Below, in pieces: positions 1-10,480 of a stretch of 64,000 nucleotides of DNA. The stretch comes from Isoetes taiwanensis (taxonomy: Eukaryota; Streptophyta; Lycopodiopsida; Isoetales; Isoetaceae). The position numbers and the translations under genes were made by a program. The notes under the pieces are model-generated. The model saw nothing but the letters and a program-made list of their open reading frames with translations. It ran no database searches and was not told where the DNA came from. Location: positions 1,065,002 to 1,129,001 of the forward strand of contig JAJEKV010000106.1 in assembly GCA_021234155.1 (NCBI GenBank), given 5' to 3'. Position 1 is the stretch's first letter. Each line of letters opens with the position of its first letter.

Positions 1-290
1 AAATACCAATAAATACCAGCAGCATAAATACCAGTTTACTTATACGTACCATTGGTATAAATACACAGAGCATTCATACCATTGGTATTTGTAGTCCATG
101 TAGAACAGCATGGTTTGTCTGGACATGGTAGGAAAGTTGTTTCAGAAGAAATACCGTTGGTATAAATACTTCAACTATGTCTACCATGGGTATTTGTGGC
201 TAGATGTGGCTCATGGTTACCATTGTTATCTGGACCTTATCTAATGGTTTGTTTGGACACCTAGATATAGTTCTCCTGGGCGTAATCGTA
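1..290. repeat. Dispersed AT-rich satellite family, edge copies
   Basis: Several degenerate units with ATTTATACC/GGTATAAAT half-palindromes and the motif TGGTTTGTCTGGACA, which is the reverse complement of the unit that tandems at 1.55-2.98 kb. No coding potential seen. It belongs with the clusters at 20.4-20.8 and 21.74-22.28 kb. Confidence 0.7.
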
Positions 291-1549
291 ACATGTTTCA
301 AGTTCAATTGGCATTGATATATATAGTAAAAGTTATCTACTCTAAGTCTTTGCCTGAATGTTGTATTTGGACATCAGAATCAATAGCAACCACTAGACAA
401 GAAAATAAAGTTGCACACATGCCAATTGTTCGCATCAGTTACAAAAAAAAAAACGTTAGGACAACACAAAATTGGGAACTCCCAAATGGTAGATTCAGAT
501 TTCGAGGTGGATTCCTTCAATTGCATTGTGCAACCAATGCCTGACGCAGCTTGCCGAGCATGAAACAGAAGGACTTCCTGCAATTTGCAATAGCGACACG
601 GCTGAACCATTTCTTGGTGATCTGCAGGCAACCGCTCTAGTTATATACAGTAACAAGGGGTTCCAGATTGCAGGAAAGGAATGCAGTCGTGCCCGGCCGC
701 TCGAAGCTAAGGGCCTGAGATTGTTGGATGACAAACTCTCCCATCATGCAAGAACCCCAAGCCCAGAGGCGGCTTTTGATATGAACTGGCCACTGGCAGT
801 TATAAGACCCGGGAATTTCACCTACTATAAAGGGGATACGCCACGTGCGTTAATGGGATCAGCAAAAAACCGTCCCTATACGCCTTGTCCAACCTTCTAA
901 ACACCCCTTTCCGTATACATATTACACTGAATTCCCCCCCAGAAAACCCCCTAGCCAAGCCCCTATCCGTATATACATACGGTTCACGGTAAAAAAAACC
1001 CACTCCATTCACTCACATGTTATATACGCCTTAAACTATGTGACATCCCTGGGTTATAAGACAGAACCACGTTTCCCGAGCAGTTCTTCAACTTTCTCGT
1101 AGACCAATTTAGGTTGTACAAATCCTCCAGCTTCTGCAAAAATTCAAATGCCAAGAAAAAATCTTGGGGCAAGGAAAGCATAGTCCTCGACGTGGAAGGG
1201 GATACCGTCGCCAAAACCTCGATGGAGGCATGCTCAATAGAAGTGGCACATCCGAAAAGCTTGGCATGGGAGAGATGGCGAGGTCGGACCATTCCGTCTT
1301 CCCCTTTGCCTTTGCAGGTGCCCCCTGCAAAGTCAGGCTGAGTGTAGTTGTGGCAGTTGCAAGTTGCGTCCTCGGGGTGTTCACACCTTACACTTCAGTA
1401 TCCTCGCATGCTTACCACAATTCAGGATGTCCCTATTAAGATCCGACTTCACCGTTTCTAAATTTTCCAGCCACAATTCCTCTGCCCCAGTCCATACCCC
1501 ATGGCAATGTTCTGCTTATACAGTGCAATCTTGCTTTTCTTCTTGTACT
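291..1549. other. Stretch without a recognisable gene
   Basis: Open frames are short, overlap on both strands and match no family I recognise. A TATA-like ACTATAAAGG at about 824 and two similar pieces near 905 and 965 (CCCTTTCCGTATACAT and CCCTATCCGTATATACAT) hint at an old promoter or LTR, but no paired terminal repeat is visible. Confidence 0.4.
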
Positions 1550-2985
1550 TGATGTATTTATACTATTGGTACTTAGAATCAATGCATGTTCCAACCATGT
1601 CCAGACTAACCACTATTTGGTGTCCAGACAAACCACTAGTTGGTGTCCTAATAAACCACTAGGGTGTCCTTGTACGTGGCATTATTTATACCATTGATAT
1701 AAATACTTGGTGTATTTATACCAATGGTACTTAGAATCAATGCACGTTCCAACAATGTCCAGACAAACCACTATTTAGTGTCCAGATAAACCACTAGTGG
1801 GTGTCCTGATAAACCACTAGGTGTCTTTCTACCATGGAAGTATTTATACCATTGATATAAATACTTGGTGTATTTATATCAATGCTACTTATAATCAATG
1901 CATGTTCCAACAATGTCTAGGCAAACCACGAGTTAGTGTCTAGATAATCCATTTTTTAGTGTCCTTAAACCACTAGGGTGTCTTTGCACATAGGTATAAA
2001 TACTTGGTGTATTTATATCAATGGTACTTAGAATCAATGCGTTCCAACAATGTCCAGAGGAACCACTATTTGGTGTACAGACAAACCACTATTTAGTGTC
2101 CAGATAAACCACTAGTTGGTGTCCTGCTAAACCATTAGGGTGTCTTTGTACATGAAAGTATTTATACCACTAGTATAAATACTTAGAGTATTTATATCAT
2201 TGGTACTTAGAATCAATGCATGTTCCAGCCATCTCCAGACAAACCACTATTTGTTGTCCAAACAAACCACTAATTGGTGTCCTAATAACCACCAGGGTGT
2301 CCTGATGGAATTATTTATAACATTGGTATAAATACTTGGTGTATTTATACCAATGGTACTTAGAATCAATGCATGTTCCAACAATATCCAGACAAATCAC
2401 TATTTGGTGTCCAGATAAACCACTAGTCGGTGTCCTGATAAACCACTAGGGTGTCTTTTTACATGGAAGTATTTATACCATTGGTGTATTTATACCAATC
2501 CTACTTAGAATCAATGCGTGTTCCAACAATAATGTCGAGGCAAACCACTATTTGGTGTCCAGATAAAGCACTTTTTGGTGTCCAGATAAACTACTAGGGT
2601 GTCTTTGCACATAGAACTATTTATACCATTGGTATAGATACTTGGTGTAATTATACCAATGGTACTTAGAATTAATGCATGTTCCAACAATGTCCAGAGG
2701 AACCACTATTTGGTGTCCAGACAAACCACTATGTAGTGTCCAGATAAACCACTAGTTGGTGTCCTGATAAACGACTAGGGTGTCTTGTTACATGAAGTAT
2801 TTATACCACTGGTACAAATACTTGGTGTATTTATACCATTGGTACTTGGAATCAATGCATGTTCCAACCATGTCCAGACAAACCACTATTTGGTGTCCAG
2901 ACAAACCACTAGTTTGTGTCCTGATAAACCACTAGGGTGTCCTTGTAGATGGAATTATTTATACCATTGGTATAAATACTTCGTA
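1550..2985. repeat. Tandem satellite array, about 9 units of 140-185 bp
   Basis: The anchor TACTTAGAATCAATGC recurs near 1570, 1729, 1869, 2026, 2210, 2359, 2501, 2663 and 2832. Each unit has GTTCCAACAATGTCCAGACA, then two or three runs of AAACCACTA...GGTGTCC, then an inverted pair around ATTTATACCATTGGTATAAAT. Units differ by point changes and small indels, so the array is old. No open frame is conserved between units. Confidence 0.9.
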
Positions 2986-2986
2986 T

Positions 2987-3158
2987 ATGGCATCTGTCTT
3001 ACTGGCTCCTCAATGTAAGATGAATGAGATTGTGTGTATTATCAGGAATTACATCTGGGGTGGTACATTAGAAGGTGTTGTTGTTAAGGTATCCTGGGCT
3101 AAGTGCATCAAGCCTAAGGTAGTTGGTGGCCTTGGAATGTTGGACTTCCGTCTTCACA
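2987..3158 (+). pseudogene. LINE reverse transcriptase fragment
   Basis: About 57 codons read as the stretch after the RT fingers/palm domain in plant non-LTR elements: IIRNYIWGG, then KVSWAKCIKPK, then GGLGMLDFRLH. This block normally sits between the RT domain and the C-terminal zinc-knuckle region. It is cut upstream by the satellite array and downstream by the foldback element starting at 3,155, so it cannot be functional. Assignment rests on motif order known for plant L1-type elements. Confidence 0.75.
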
Positions 3159-3763
3159 AACCATTAACATCCAACATATAAAAATTAAATCCCCCAACAC
3201 ATAACAAGCAACACATAACAACCATTGACATTAACAACCAACACATAGCTACCATTGACATTAATTAACACAACCATTGGGTCCAACACATTTAAATTAA
3301 AATCCCCCTTAAACCCCCTTTGGTTTGGGTGCATATTCACACGGGGGGTGACTCCGGGCAACGAGAGCTGTTGGATAGGCATATTCATCCCTTATTCCTT
3401 AATCTACACCGTACGTAAAGTTCCTCATTTGTGGGGTATGCAAGTACAAAATTTGCTATACTGTATAACAAGATTCGCAAAATACTATAAGATTTCAAAC
3501 GGAATACTATATGGTGTTGATTTCGTATGTGCAAAATACACTTATGAGGGCTCTCGCTGCCCTACGTCACCCCCCGTGTGAATATGCACCCAAACCAAAG
3601 GGGGTTTAAGGGGGATTTTAATTTAAATGTGTTGGACCCAATGGTTGTGTTAATTAATGTCAATGGTAGCTATGTGTTGGTTGTTAATGTCAATGGTTGT
3701 TATGTGTTGGTTGTTATGTGTTGGGGGATTTAATTTTTATATGTTGAATGTTAATGGTTTGTG
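3155..3763. mobile_element. Foldback/MITE element with about 199-bp inverted arms
   Basis: The left arm (3,155-3,353) and right arm (3,566-3,763) are near-perfect reverse complements, starting with CACAAACCATTAACAT and ending with ATGTTAATGGTTTGTG. The 212-bp centre (3,354-3,565) encodes nothing recognisable. Inside the arms, AACACATAACAACCATTGACATT-like units repeat. It lies in the reading frame of a LINE fragment, so it inserted after that LINE. The superfamily is unknown because no clear target duplication can be picked by eye. Confidence 0.88.
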
Positions 3764-3783
3764 TTGCAAAAAAAAAAAAATTT

Positions 3784-3798
3784 GGCCCCTTCGGGGCC
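3784..3798. other. Short GC hairpin after an A-run
   Basis: GGCCCCTTCGGGGCC forms a 6-bp stem with a 3-nt loop directly after a run of 13 A. It is followed by a C-run and GGTGTGAC, similar to the inner end of the foldback arms. Possibly a remnant end of another element. Confidence 0.4.
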
Positions 3799-5165
3799 TT
3801 AGGGACGTCACCCCCCCCCCCTCCCGGTGTGACAAAAATTTTTGAATTCAAACCAGAAAAAAACTAGAATTCATTTGAGGCTTTCATCACCTGTAGCTTT
3901 TGAATTTCATCACAATAAAACAAATAGAACATAAGTAAAAGTTACCATAAAGATAGAGCAGATTGATCCCATTATTCTGAAAGTCATAAAGTTTGCAACA
4001 CCCATACACAAACATTTTTCAACTGGAATTTAACAGCAGCCTTTGGCTTCCATGGATCTAGAAGCCTTGGAATTTGCTTAATAACTACCTCAAAATCTAA
4101 AAATGCATGGTAATTTTTTGCAAGCTTCATTCGGAATGAGCCATAAAACAATATCCAATAGCGCAATCCTATATTAATCAGCTGGTAGGATGTGAAAGCC
4201 TACCAAACCCGGCCGAAAAATTGATGTTTTAGCATAGATAACTTAATGAAACATATCCATATTATACACTATCAAAAAGATCTCAGAGAGAGCTTTCCAA
4301 CGCAATAAAAATCATCTCAAACAGAACTCTGGATCAAAAGTTATGATAAGAAATGTGTTGTCGGCGGGGAAACTGCACTACATGCGTCCTTCAAGCCCTT
4401 CATGTGCCCATTATGCACCACACACACACAAAAAGAGGGCTTTTGTTGTGAGCCATTGGTTGTTGACCATTATGCACCACACGCGCAACAAAAAGGGCTT
4501 TTGTTGTGAGCCATTGGTTGTTGACCATTGAAAAAAAAAAAGGCTAAAATCAATGGCTCGGAAATGGTGCACTCTAGATGTACGCATTAGTACATCCATT
4601 TGAATACATCACGAAATCATAGGAAAACCTTAGTGAAAAGCGTACAAAAACACAAAGAAAACCCCATGTTATTATGCTACATATTCAAAGTTAAGAGCTC
4701 ATTTTGCTATTCATATGTTCTCCGTATTTATCCTCCAAATATTGTTCTTGAAAATAATGAATTGTTACCTCCTGCAACATGTCGTCCTTCAAGCAGGCCT
4801 AAAAGCAAACAGGATAGGACAGAAGACAAGGATAGAGAAAAGTGTGTGTACGAGTGCACATGTTGTGGTAGTGCCGGGTATAATGAAGGCAGTTTCAGAA
4901 ATTCTATTTGACATTTCCGTCGCATATTTTTGTCATAATGATTTTCTGAAATTTATTTTCTAAATTATTATCATCTGTAAGAAATACTTCCTATTAGAAA
5001 ATGATCCTCTATTGTGAATACGTACTTTTTGGTGATTTTTAAAATAAAAAGGGCTATTTGAAAAAATACTTAAGAATTAAGGGCAGATTAGAAATTTCAA
5101 AAATACGAAGGGCTTTTGGGGAATTAAGTCAAGAATTAAGGTTATTTTAGTAAATTTCCCTTGTT
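3799..5165. other. Non-coding stretch with a 59-bp duplication
   Basis: No gene recognised. At 4,410-4,528 a 59-bp unit (ATTATGCACCACAC... to ...TTGGTTGTTGACC) is present twice in tandem. The rest is AT-rich with no conserved open frame. Confidence 0.5.
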
Positions 5166-5322
5166 CTTATGATGGTAAGAAAGAGACAACTTTAGAACAA
5201 TTGAACCAATTGAACTATAGACATTAGAACAATCTACTTCTTCTTCTTCTTCTTATGATGGTAAGAAAGAGACAACTTTAGAACAATTGAACCAATTGAA
5301 CTATAGACATTAGAACAATCTG
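5166..5322. repeat. Tandem duplication, 86-bp period, with CTT microsatellite
   Basis: The segment starting CTTATGATGGTAAGAAAG occurs at 5,166-5,235 and 5,252-5,322, with a (CTT)n run between. The copies are almost identical, so the event is recent or the segment is assembled twice. Confidence 0.85.
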
Positions 5323-6129
5323 ACGCTACATAGTTTTGACCACATGAAGAACAGACATAAAAAAATTTTGGACAAGTACTTAGATGGCTTTACGATCTTA
5401 TTTCATCACCTCTATAGTTATCTATAAAACTTGAACATTCTTGGGCGCCTCAACTTGGAATCTACAGGGGAAATTCTTTCAAGCGCCCAGTATATGTCTT
5501 CAGTGCCTAAGCAAGATCCTCGGCTGCCTTCTGTTTAGAATTCTTTTCCAGAATGTCATTCAGAATTTGAATTTGATTTTCCAAATTTGAATTCAAAATG
5601 CACATTCATGACCTTTTGGCTGGACCATTATGGAGCCAAAAGAACCATTACTTTCTCAACCAACTTGATCTACCATGGGGCTTTTATGGGTTTTTCTGTA
5701 GGACATAATAAATGCACTCTCATTGTCAAAGAACTAAATCTCAAAAATTGTTGTCACGTCATAAGGGAAGGCATAGTTTCAAATTTGGCATAAAAAGAGA
5801 ATGTTGGCTGTATTGTTAGACATTATAGCACCCCTGAAATTTAACGCGCCGCCAGAATTTAATCTGGCACCATAATTGTAGCTGTAGATTAAGTTTTTCC
5901 GTGCCATAATGACTACCGTCGCCATAAGTGTGGCCGATGCAAAATATATAAATTTGAAGTTCTGCTTTCTTTAGCATTCCGCTCGAGCGCCTCTGCAGTT
6001 TTTTCCAGCGCATTCATGGCTCACTCTGCCTCTTTGAAATCAGGTAATTTCTGCGCTTTTCCACGCTAGTGTTTTCTGCGAGCAATTTCTTTCTTGTAAA
6101 TATGTAGGCCACATCTCAACAAGATCGTG
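5323..6129. other. Stretch without a recognisable gene
   Basis: Short overlapping open frames only. The frame at 5,587-5,793 (plus) begins after an AT-rich run and matches nothing I know. Confidence 0.4.
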
Positions 6130-6136
6130 ACTGCGA

Positions 6137-6258
6137 TCCTATTGAGCAAATGGTAGACTACTACTCAGTTAGTAGTAGTAATGATCGCGGCCCGATCTTG
6201 TTGAGCAATAATGGTAGACTACTATTCAATTCGTAGTAGTTAAGATCACGGCCTTGAT
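6137..6258. repeat. Imperfect 60-bp tandem duplication with internal palindromes
   Basis: Two units share TTGAGCAA.ATGGTAGACTACTA followed by GTAGTAGT and GATC.CGGCC. Within each unit, GACTACTA and TAGTAGT form an inverted pair, so each could fold. Confidence 0.7.
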
Positions 6259-6784
6259 TTCTTTTATTAGATTTTCCTTTTACATTTTACATAGGCCAAT
6301 GTGCAACTTACGTATTTCAGTTGCAAGTAGGTACATTGGCATGTCATTTGGTTCATTAATTAGTGCAGAGTGATTATAGTGCAATTTAATGATTCCAATG
6401 ATAAATTAGATAACATATAATACAAAAGCAACGATACCATTTTTATGTCTAATGCTTTGGTGAGTCATGACGATCAATTAATCCCCGTAAAAGCTATAAT
6501 ATGCTGCAATGCGACTTCTTATACTTATCATCAAATAAATAAGATGATTTTATTGCATTATGCTTCCGATGATTTTAGAATCATCATCGTAGTCTGCATG
6601 CGCCATCAATAAACATGTTTGGGAATCTTCAAAGGACACAATAGTTCTCTTGTAGGACATGCCACGAGGCCCCTTGAAATTGAAGACATTGATGGGACCT
6701 TTACATTAAGCATTTCTGAAACATCAAAGCAGCTATGACTATAGCAACGATTAAGTAAATCGTTGTCATCGACTAAATCTATGC

Positions 6785-7750
6785 CTATGGCAAAGCACCA
6801 AGAAATGCATCTTTTATAGCATTGAATACCCGAGGACTAAAAATGGTAAATGAAGTGCCTGAATCCACGAAGGTGACTTCATAGTTGACATCTAAAGATG
6901 TGTTGCATCTTGAAATCACAGTATTGCCAATAGCTATGCTTTGAAGGTGGACATAGTAAAGACCATCTTGAGTGTTGCTGAGAATGGGAGTGGTTATGGC
7001 TAGAAGAAGATCAAGTGTTTCCAAGAAACAAAGTGCCACATGCATTCTCAGAATAATATGGCAGGCAATTCCATCGAGAAAAGGTAACTGTGAGATTAAA
7101 GAACCAAAGCCGCGGCTTAAGCCAAGCAAGCCATCAGCATAGCTAAAGTTTTCGAATAAACTATGTGCGGAACCCATTGTTATCTTTAAAGTTTGCCTTA
7201 GACCTAAGGGGGACACAAAGGTCATGTCTTCATTGACAAATTGTCCTATACTGCTCTCTCTACTATCATACGAAGATTTATATATCTTTTTTTAAACTAT
7301 ATGTCATGATTTTTAGGGCAAAAGGTGCCTGTTAAGATGCACACTTATAGAATGGCATGAGATAGAGGAAAAAGAAGCGGATTGAGAGGGATTCAATACT
7401 AGATTAGTGCCTTCTTGGCAAAGACGACACCGTAGCCAGACATTTTCATCACCTTTATCCATAATTATTAGGTATTTTTTGGGTGCAGTACCCACTTGCA
7501 CCTCCACCATGTAAGTTCCATCAAAATTTGCTCCCGGATAAATTGTCGTTTGATATGTACCATTTCGACCTTTTCTTCTAGCCATGAGGGTTTCCCATCG
7601 TTGCCTACCTCTTATCACTGCACAAGCTAGCTTTTCATATATGGGTAGTCCTCTGTCTAGATGGTGCAACTTGAATGCATATTGTTCTGCTCTTGCCACT
7701 TGTTCCATCATAAGGAGCAACAATAAGATAAAAAATTTAGAGATATCCAT
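6785..7750 (-). pseudogene. Nepenthesin-like aspartic protease, decayed
   Basis: Two minus-strand pieces make up a pepsin-fold (A1) protease of plant type, normally secreted or vacuolar. The N-terminal piece (7,750-7,313) starts with a hydrophobic signal-peptide-like leader (MDISKFFILLLLLMM), then a pro-segment, then the first active-site region. There the usual D-T-G-S is read as D-K-G-D (IIMDKGDENVWLRC), so the catalytic Asp remains but the motif is broken. The C-terminal piece (7,225-6,785) has GLLGLSRG, typical of the family's flap-side region, and an intact second motif FVDSGTSFT. The pieces are in different frames with about 90 bp between, and the usual C-terminal third is missing. Family known from motif order; loss of function inferred. 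Confidence 0.82.
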
Positions 7751-7877
7751 GAAACCATTGTATTGCTATGGTTGCACAGACTATATATGCTATGGCTATC
7801 CTTTAATTTTACCTTTAACCTTTCTCTCCTTGGGGTGTATTATCATTTGGGGTGTATTTAAATTTTTTTCCACCATT

Positions 7878-7975
7878 AGATCATGCCATATCTTGTAGAA
7901 TATTCCCTATGGAGGCATACAAGCCTAGATCATGCCATATCTTGTAGAATATTCCCTGTGGAGGCATACAAGTCG
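7878..7975. repeat. 49-bp tandem duplication
   Basis: AGATCATGCCATATCTTG...GGAGGCATACAAG appears twice back to back (from 7,878 and from 7,927) with one or two differences. Confidence 0.88.
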
Positions 7976-8104
7976 TTCGCTTAAAAAGAAGATGGAGTCA
8001 AACAACCATCTTTTGACCCCATCAGGTCAATGGGTACCATAAAAAACCAAATCAGTGATTTTCAACTATTTGATTATACAACGTCAATGCATAATCAAAT
8101 TCTG

Positions 8105-8185
8105 TGACAGAGCCGGGGGATTTGAACCCCGACTTGGTGCCCACACTCTTCCAGATAACACGACACCTACAGATGCTTTCTATGC
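8105..8185 (-). repeat. tRNA-like SINE remnant (possible)
   Basis: On the minus strand GTCGGGGTTCAAATCCCCCG forms a textbook T-arm containing a pol III B-box (GGTTCAAATCC). The 5' acceptor strand that would pair with GGCTCTGTCA is absent and no anticodon arm folds, so it is not a tRNA gene. A tRNA-derived SINE head is the simplest reading. Confidence 0.45.
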
Positions 8186-8479
8186 TTGCATTCACAACTA
8201 TAGCCATATAGGCTCATAGAATAACCATATAGGTTCATAGAATGACAAGCACCAAAATAACAATCTTAAGTAGTAATGTTATATCTGCTAATAGTTGTGC
8301 TTTAGATTAGAAAAAACATGAATAACAAGCTAAAACAGAAATCCTTCTGTAATGTCGCTGTCTACAAACACAGATATCAGTGATATCCTGAAGCACATAA
8401 AGTATATGCTCATGTAGTCTTCCATGGCAAAATAAAGCTCAATACCCTGTTCATACACGGGCGCCTGTATATCTACAAC

Positions 8480-8650
8480 GAGATGTGGTTTATCCGGACA
8501 TAATTCCAACGGTTTTTTCGGACATGCTATGGGCGCCCATCCCATAGCCATCGCATAGCATCCGGGCGTCCATGCGCCCCCGATGGCCATTCGGTGGGTC
8601 ATCGATGCCCCCATCTCGTGGTTTATCCGGACAACCCGGGTCGTTAATCA
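8480..8650. repeat. Two stray satellite-family motifs
   Basis: TGGTTTATCCGGACA occurs near 8,487 and 8,621, matching the TGGTTTATCTGGACA core of the satellite with one change. Between them GC-rich sequence contains small inverted repeats (GGGCGCCCATCCC and ATGCGCCCCC). Confidence 0.5.
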
Positions 8651-9490
8651 TTAACGCGGACACCTGGATTCTGACCAAAGTACTCTGGTTTGACTGCTGT
8701 ACCTTTGCATTTAAGTCCCTGCCCAGCCCCGTTCCCTCCCCAAAACCCCGTCCCATGTTCATTTCGTTAGGATTTGAATTTAAATATCAACTAGTTATGG
8801 TGCCCGGCGTTGCCGGGCTTAGTAATAACGTGAAGGGGTGCTTGTTTGACTGTTGGCTAGAACAAACAATGTGGCTTGGAGGACGCAAGGGTATGGCATG
8901 GGGTGTTGTTGGGCATGAATGCAATTCTATTGGTACTGATGGCGTTGCGAACATTTTTAGAAGACCTTGCTAAATTTTGATCTGAAATGGAAGAAGAATA
9001 GAATAGAATAGAATATGATTTTATCGTCCACGGAGACCAACTGGCCTATGGGACCCAAGTACAAAGAGAGAGCAAAGAAAGTATTACTACCGTGATTAAA
9101 AACCCCCACCCAAGGGTTTTGGGAAAAACCTTAGTAGCAATAAGGATCTTGACATCTTTGCACGATTATATACATAATCACAAGTACAAATGAGGTTAAT
9201 GTCGGACGGGGGCATAACTGAGTCCGGCGATCCATTACCTCCCGGAGGTAACGATCCCAACAAGCCCTCTGGCCGGCCTTTCGGTAGCTCATGCAAGGCC
9301 CGATGGGGCACAACTAACCGAGCATACCGAGCCCGGATATGCTCGTGTCACGGACAGTGCCCGAGGGCGGACTTTCATCCTCAATGGCGCCATGTTGACA
9401 AAGATCGACAGACTCTATCCTCACACGGCTCCCGAATCCATCTCCCCGTGCCTCAATGCGGAGGTGGTGTGCACTGCGCGAATGGAAGCA
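8651..9490. other. Stretch without a recognisable gene
   Basis: A 133-codon plus frame at 8,572-8,973 has no recognisable motif and is shadowed by open minus frames. The GC-richer sequence from 9,200 on may be the decayed 3' part of the LINE at 9,492-10,480. Confidence 0.35.
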
Positions 9491-9491
9491 A

Positions 9492-10480
9492 TCACCCCCT
9501 GCGCTTTTTCATGGGTAGATGGGTGCGCAGTGGTGGTGTGGGCCCCCGTGAGCATGGGATTAACCCGCTGTCGATAATTTGCCACCTTGACATGTGACAG
9601 GGCCTCTGATCCCAAAGCTTGGCCATGAAGCAAGCATCCAAAATCGCTTCAAGGCGGCCAGCGTTCCTTCGGTGTATGCACTGGTCCACATCATCGTGGT
9701 GCTGCACATTCCATAGCGAAACCACTGGGCTTGCTTGTCTTTCCCGCAGTTTTTGAGTCGCCGGGCCCATCACCACCGCCAAAGCAAGGTTGGGCAGCCG
9801 GGCTTCATCCATAGCCACCACCTTCGGAAGTAAATAATGTGACGCTTCTAGCGCAGCCCTCCGAATGGAAGGAAGCCCGTCTCTTGGAGCAAGATCTGAT
9901 ATGGGATCTGTGGATTTCACTCCCGATTAGGGGCCAAGAAGGCCTTCAGCACTGCTCTAGATCGTTCCAAGTGGTGAGGGATATCACTGGCCCCCACACT
10001 TCCCCCATAGAGGAGGACCGGTTCAACCAAGGCCCCGAAACAAGTGTGCTGGTGACCCCATGCATACAACTCGCCTTGTGATGTTGTTTTGCATTGCACA
10101 CGTGGGCTTTCCGACTGCAGTGACCCGTAACGATGGATGCATCCCAAAGGTGGTAGTAGAAAACTCAATGCCCAAATACTTATAAGATCGAGCCACCTCC
10201 ACTACCCCCCCGGTAAGTGAATGAGGGAAGGCGTGGTGCCGGATGATGGGACCAAAGCCGCACCCTTGTCTTGGCCAAGTTAACTCTCATGTCGCTGAAT
10301 TGGCGTAAAGTGTCCAAAGCATCCGTGGCGTTGCATGTCCTCCGGGGTATATGCGGCGGTCAACATCATCATCGGCATATATGAGTTGCCCTCGATTATG
10401 TGGTGCATCAACCGGCGCCCCTCCCAGGTGCTTTCGCCTAGCCATTCTTCTAGCTGGTCAATGAAGGAAAATGGATATGT
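9492..10480 (-). pseudogene. LINE reverse transcriptase with YADD motif, decayed
   Basis: Read right to left, near 10,375-10,350 there is the RT catalytic core L-I-Y-A-D-D, followed in a shifted frame by a stretch resembling the palm-to-thumb region (RQFSDMRVNLAKTRV near 10,300). Next comes the typical post-RT block (GALVEPVLLYG...SDIPHHLERSRAVLKAFL, 10,060-9,930), then a helical C-terminal region to about 9,492. At least three frame changes separate the pieces. This order is that of plant L1-type non-LTR ORF2. No endonuclease domain, zinc knuckle or poly-A tail is recognised, so it is a truncated old copy. Confidence 0.8.

Noticed and set aside
1550-2985. CRISPR array
   Set aside because: Regular repeats exist, but the whole unit repeats, with no unique spacers, in a plant-type setting: a satellite.
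8105-8185. tRNA gene on the minus strand
   Set aside because: Good T-arm and B-box, but no matching acceptor 5' strand, D-arm or anticodon arm. Kept only as a SINE-like remnant.
9492-9920. Independent 142-codon gene on the minus strand
   Set aside because: Best explained as the C-terminal part of the decayed LINE ORF2 that starts with the YADD region upstream.
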